Positions 14,343-14,584 of a DNA stretch of 14,584 bases are shown piece after piece. Positions within the stretch are counted from its first letter, which is position 1. Each line of letters starts with the position of its first letter. The position numbers were made by a program, and so were the translations under genes. This DNA is from CAZDBA01 sp964503615. GTDB taxonomy: Bacteria; Planctomycetota; Planctomycetia; Pirellulales; Pirellulaceae. The notes under the pieces were generated by a model. The model was given only the letters and a program-made list of their open reading frames with translations. It was not told the origin of the DNA and did not search any database. Location of the stretch: assembly GCA_964503615.1 (NCBI GenBank), contig CAZDBA010000123.1, positions 1 through 14,584 of the forward strand, in the 5' to 3' direction.

Positions 14343-14584
14343 TTAGTCCCACCACCACTGGCCTTCGGTAAGTTTTCCGATCTTGTCGTCCACTTTGGCC
14401 TCATCGATCACGCCTTTTTCATCGACAACCAAGTTGTCAGACTCGATTGCTTGGTGAGCTTGGATGTGAACACCGCCACCGATCGGAGTCATGAAAGCAC
14501 CACCCTTGCGTACTGCGTTCACGGCAGACGGGACTTGGGTTGGAGCGTTAAATCGCTCAACGGGAAAGTCTTTTTCGCTTCCAA
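14343..14584 (-). CDS. DUF1598-type protein, second copy, C-terminal part (runs off right edge)
   Basis: The last 80 codons (79 complete residues plus the stop) of a paralogue of the neighbouring DUF1598-type gene. It aligns without gaps to 12624-12865, with about 15 mismatches in 242 bases by my count. Five of 79 residues differ: N to H and R to H in GGGVHIQAHQAIESDN, then Q to E, M to L, and A to T near the end. The end GQWWWD is unchanged. The 54 bases nearest the right edge are identical in both copies, so similarity continues or rises outside the window. Same strand as the complete copy and directly upstream of it; its terminator separates the two transcription units. Function unknown, as for its partner. 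Confidence 0.85.
   Translation of the reverse strand, partial: GSEKDFPVERFNAPTQVPSAVNAVRKGGAFMTPIGGGVHIQAHQAIESDNLVVDEKGVIDEAKVDDKIGKLTEGQWWWD

Overview
The window looks like ordinary chromosome from a planctomycete, probably of the Pirellulaceae (Rhodopirellula/Mariniblastus-like). The main reasons are two secreted DUF1598-type proteins, a DUF6677-like membrane protein, an ECF-type sigma factor with no visible anti-sigma partner, several exported hydrolases, and sparse Shine-Dalgarno sites. This placement rests on recognising protein families by eye, not on a search. I see no rRNA, tRNA, CRISPR array, complete insertion sequence or phage gene.

Layout from the left: the 5' two thirds of an FtsK-type DNA translocase (minus strand, running off the left edge); a gene-poor gap; a plus-strand run of an exported amidohydrolase, a small ASCH-domain protein and a UPF1/SMUBP2-like superfamily I helicase; then a minus-strand block that reads, in its own direction, prolyl oligopeptidase, mobA, a start-less TPR gene remnant and an ECF sigma factor. 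To the right is a tight two-gene minus-strand operon of membrane proteins (DUF6677-like and a 74-aa two-helix protein). rsmE (plus) and aroB (minus) then converge with only 10 bases between their stop codons. The right end holds one complete DUF1598-type gene and, upstream of it in tandem, the 3' end of a near-identical second copy. Each copy has its own matching rho-independent terminator.

Most genes are housekeeping: chromosome segregation (ftsK), rRNA modification (rsmE), the shikimate pathway (aroB), molybdenum cofactor maturation (mobA) and nucleic-acid processing (helicase). The accessory part consists of exported proteins (amidohydrolase, oligopeptidase, DUF1598 pair) and the sigma factor.

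The points most worth a second look are the tandem duplication of the DUF1598 gene (about 94% identical over the visible 242 bases, with a conserved Trp-rich C-terminus and duplicated terminator), the truncated TPR remnant between mobA and the sigma factor, and a small palindrome flanked by 7-base direct repeats at the remnant's 3' end. I found no convincing wholly new multi-gene system.
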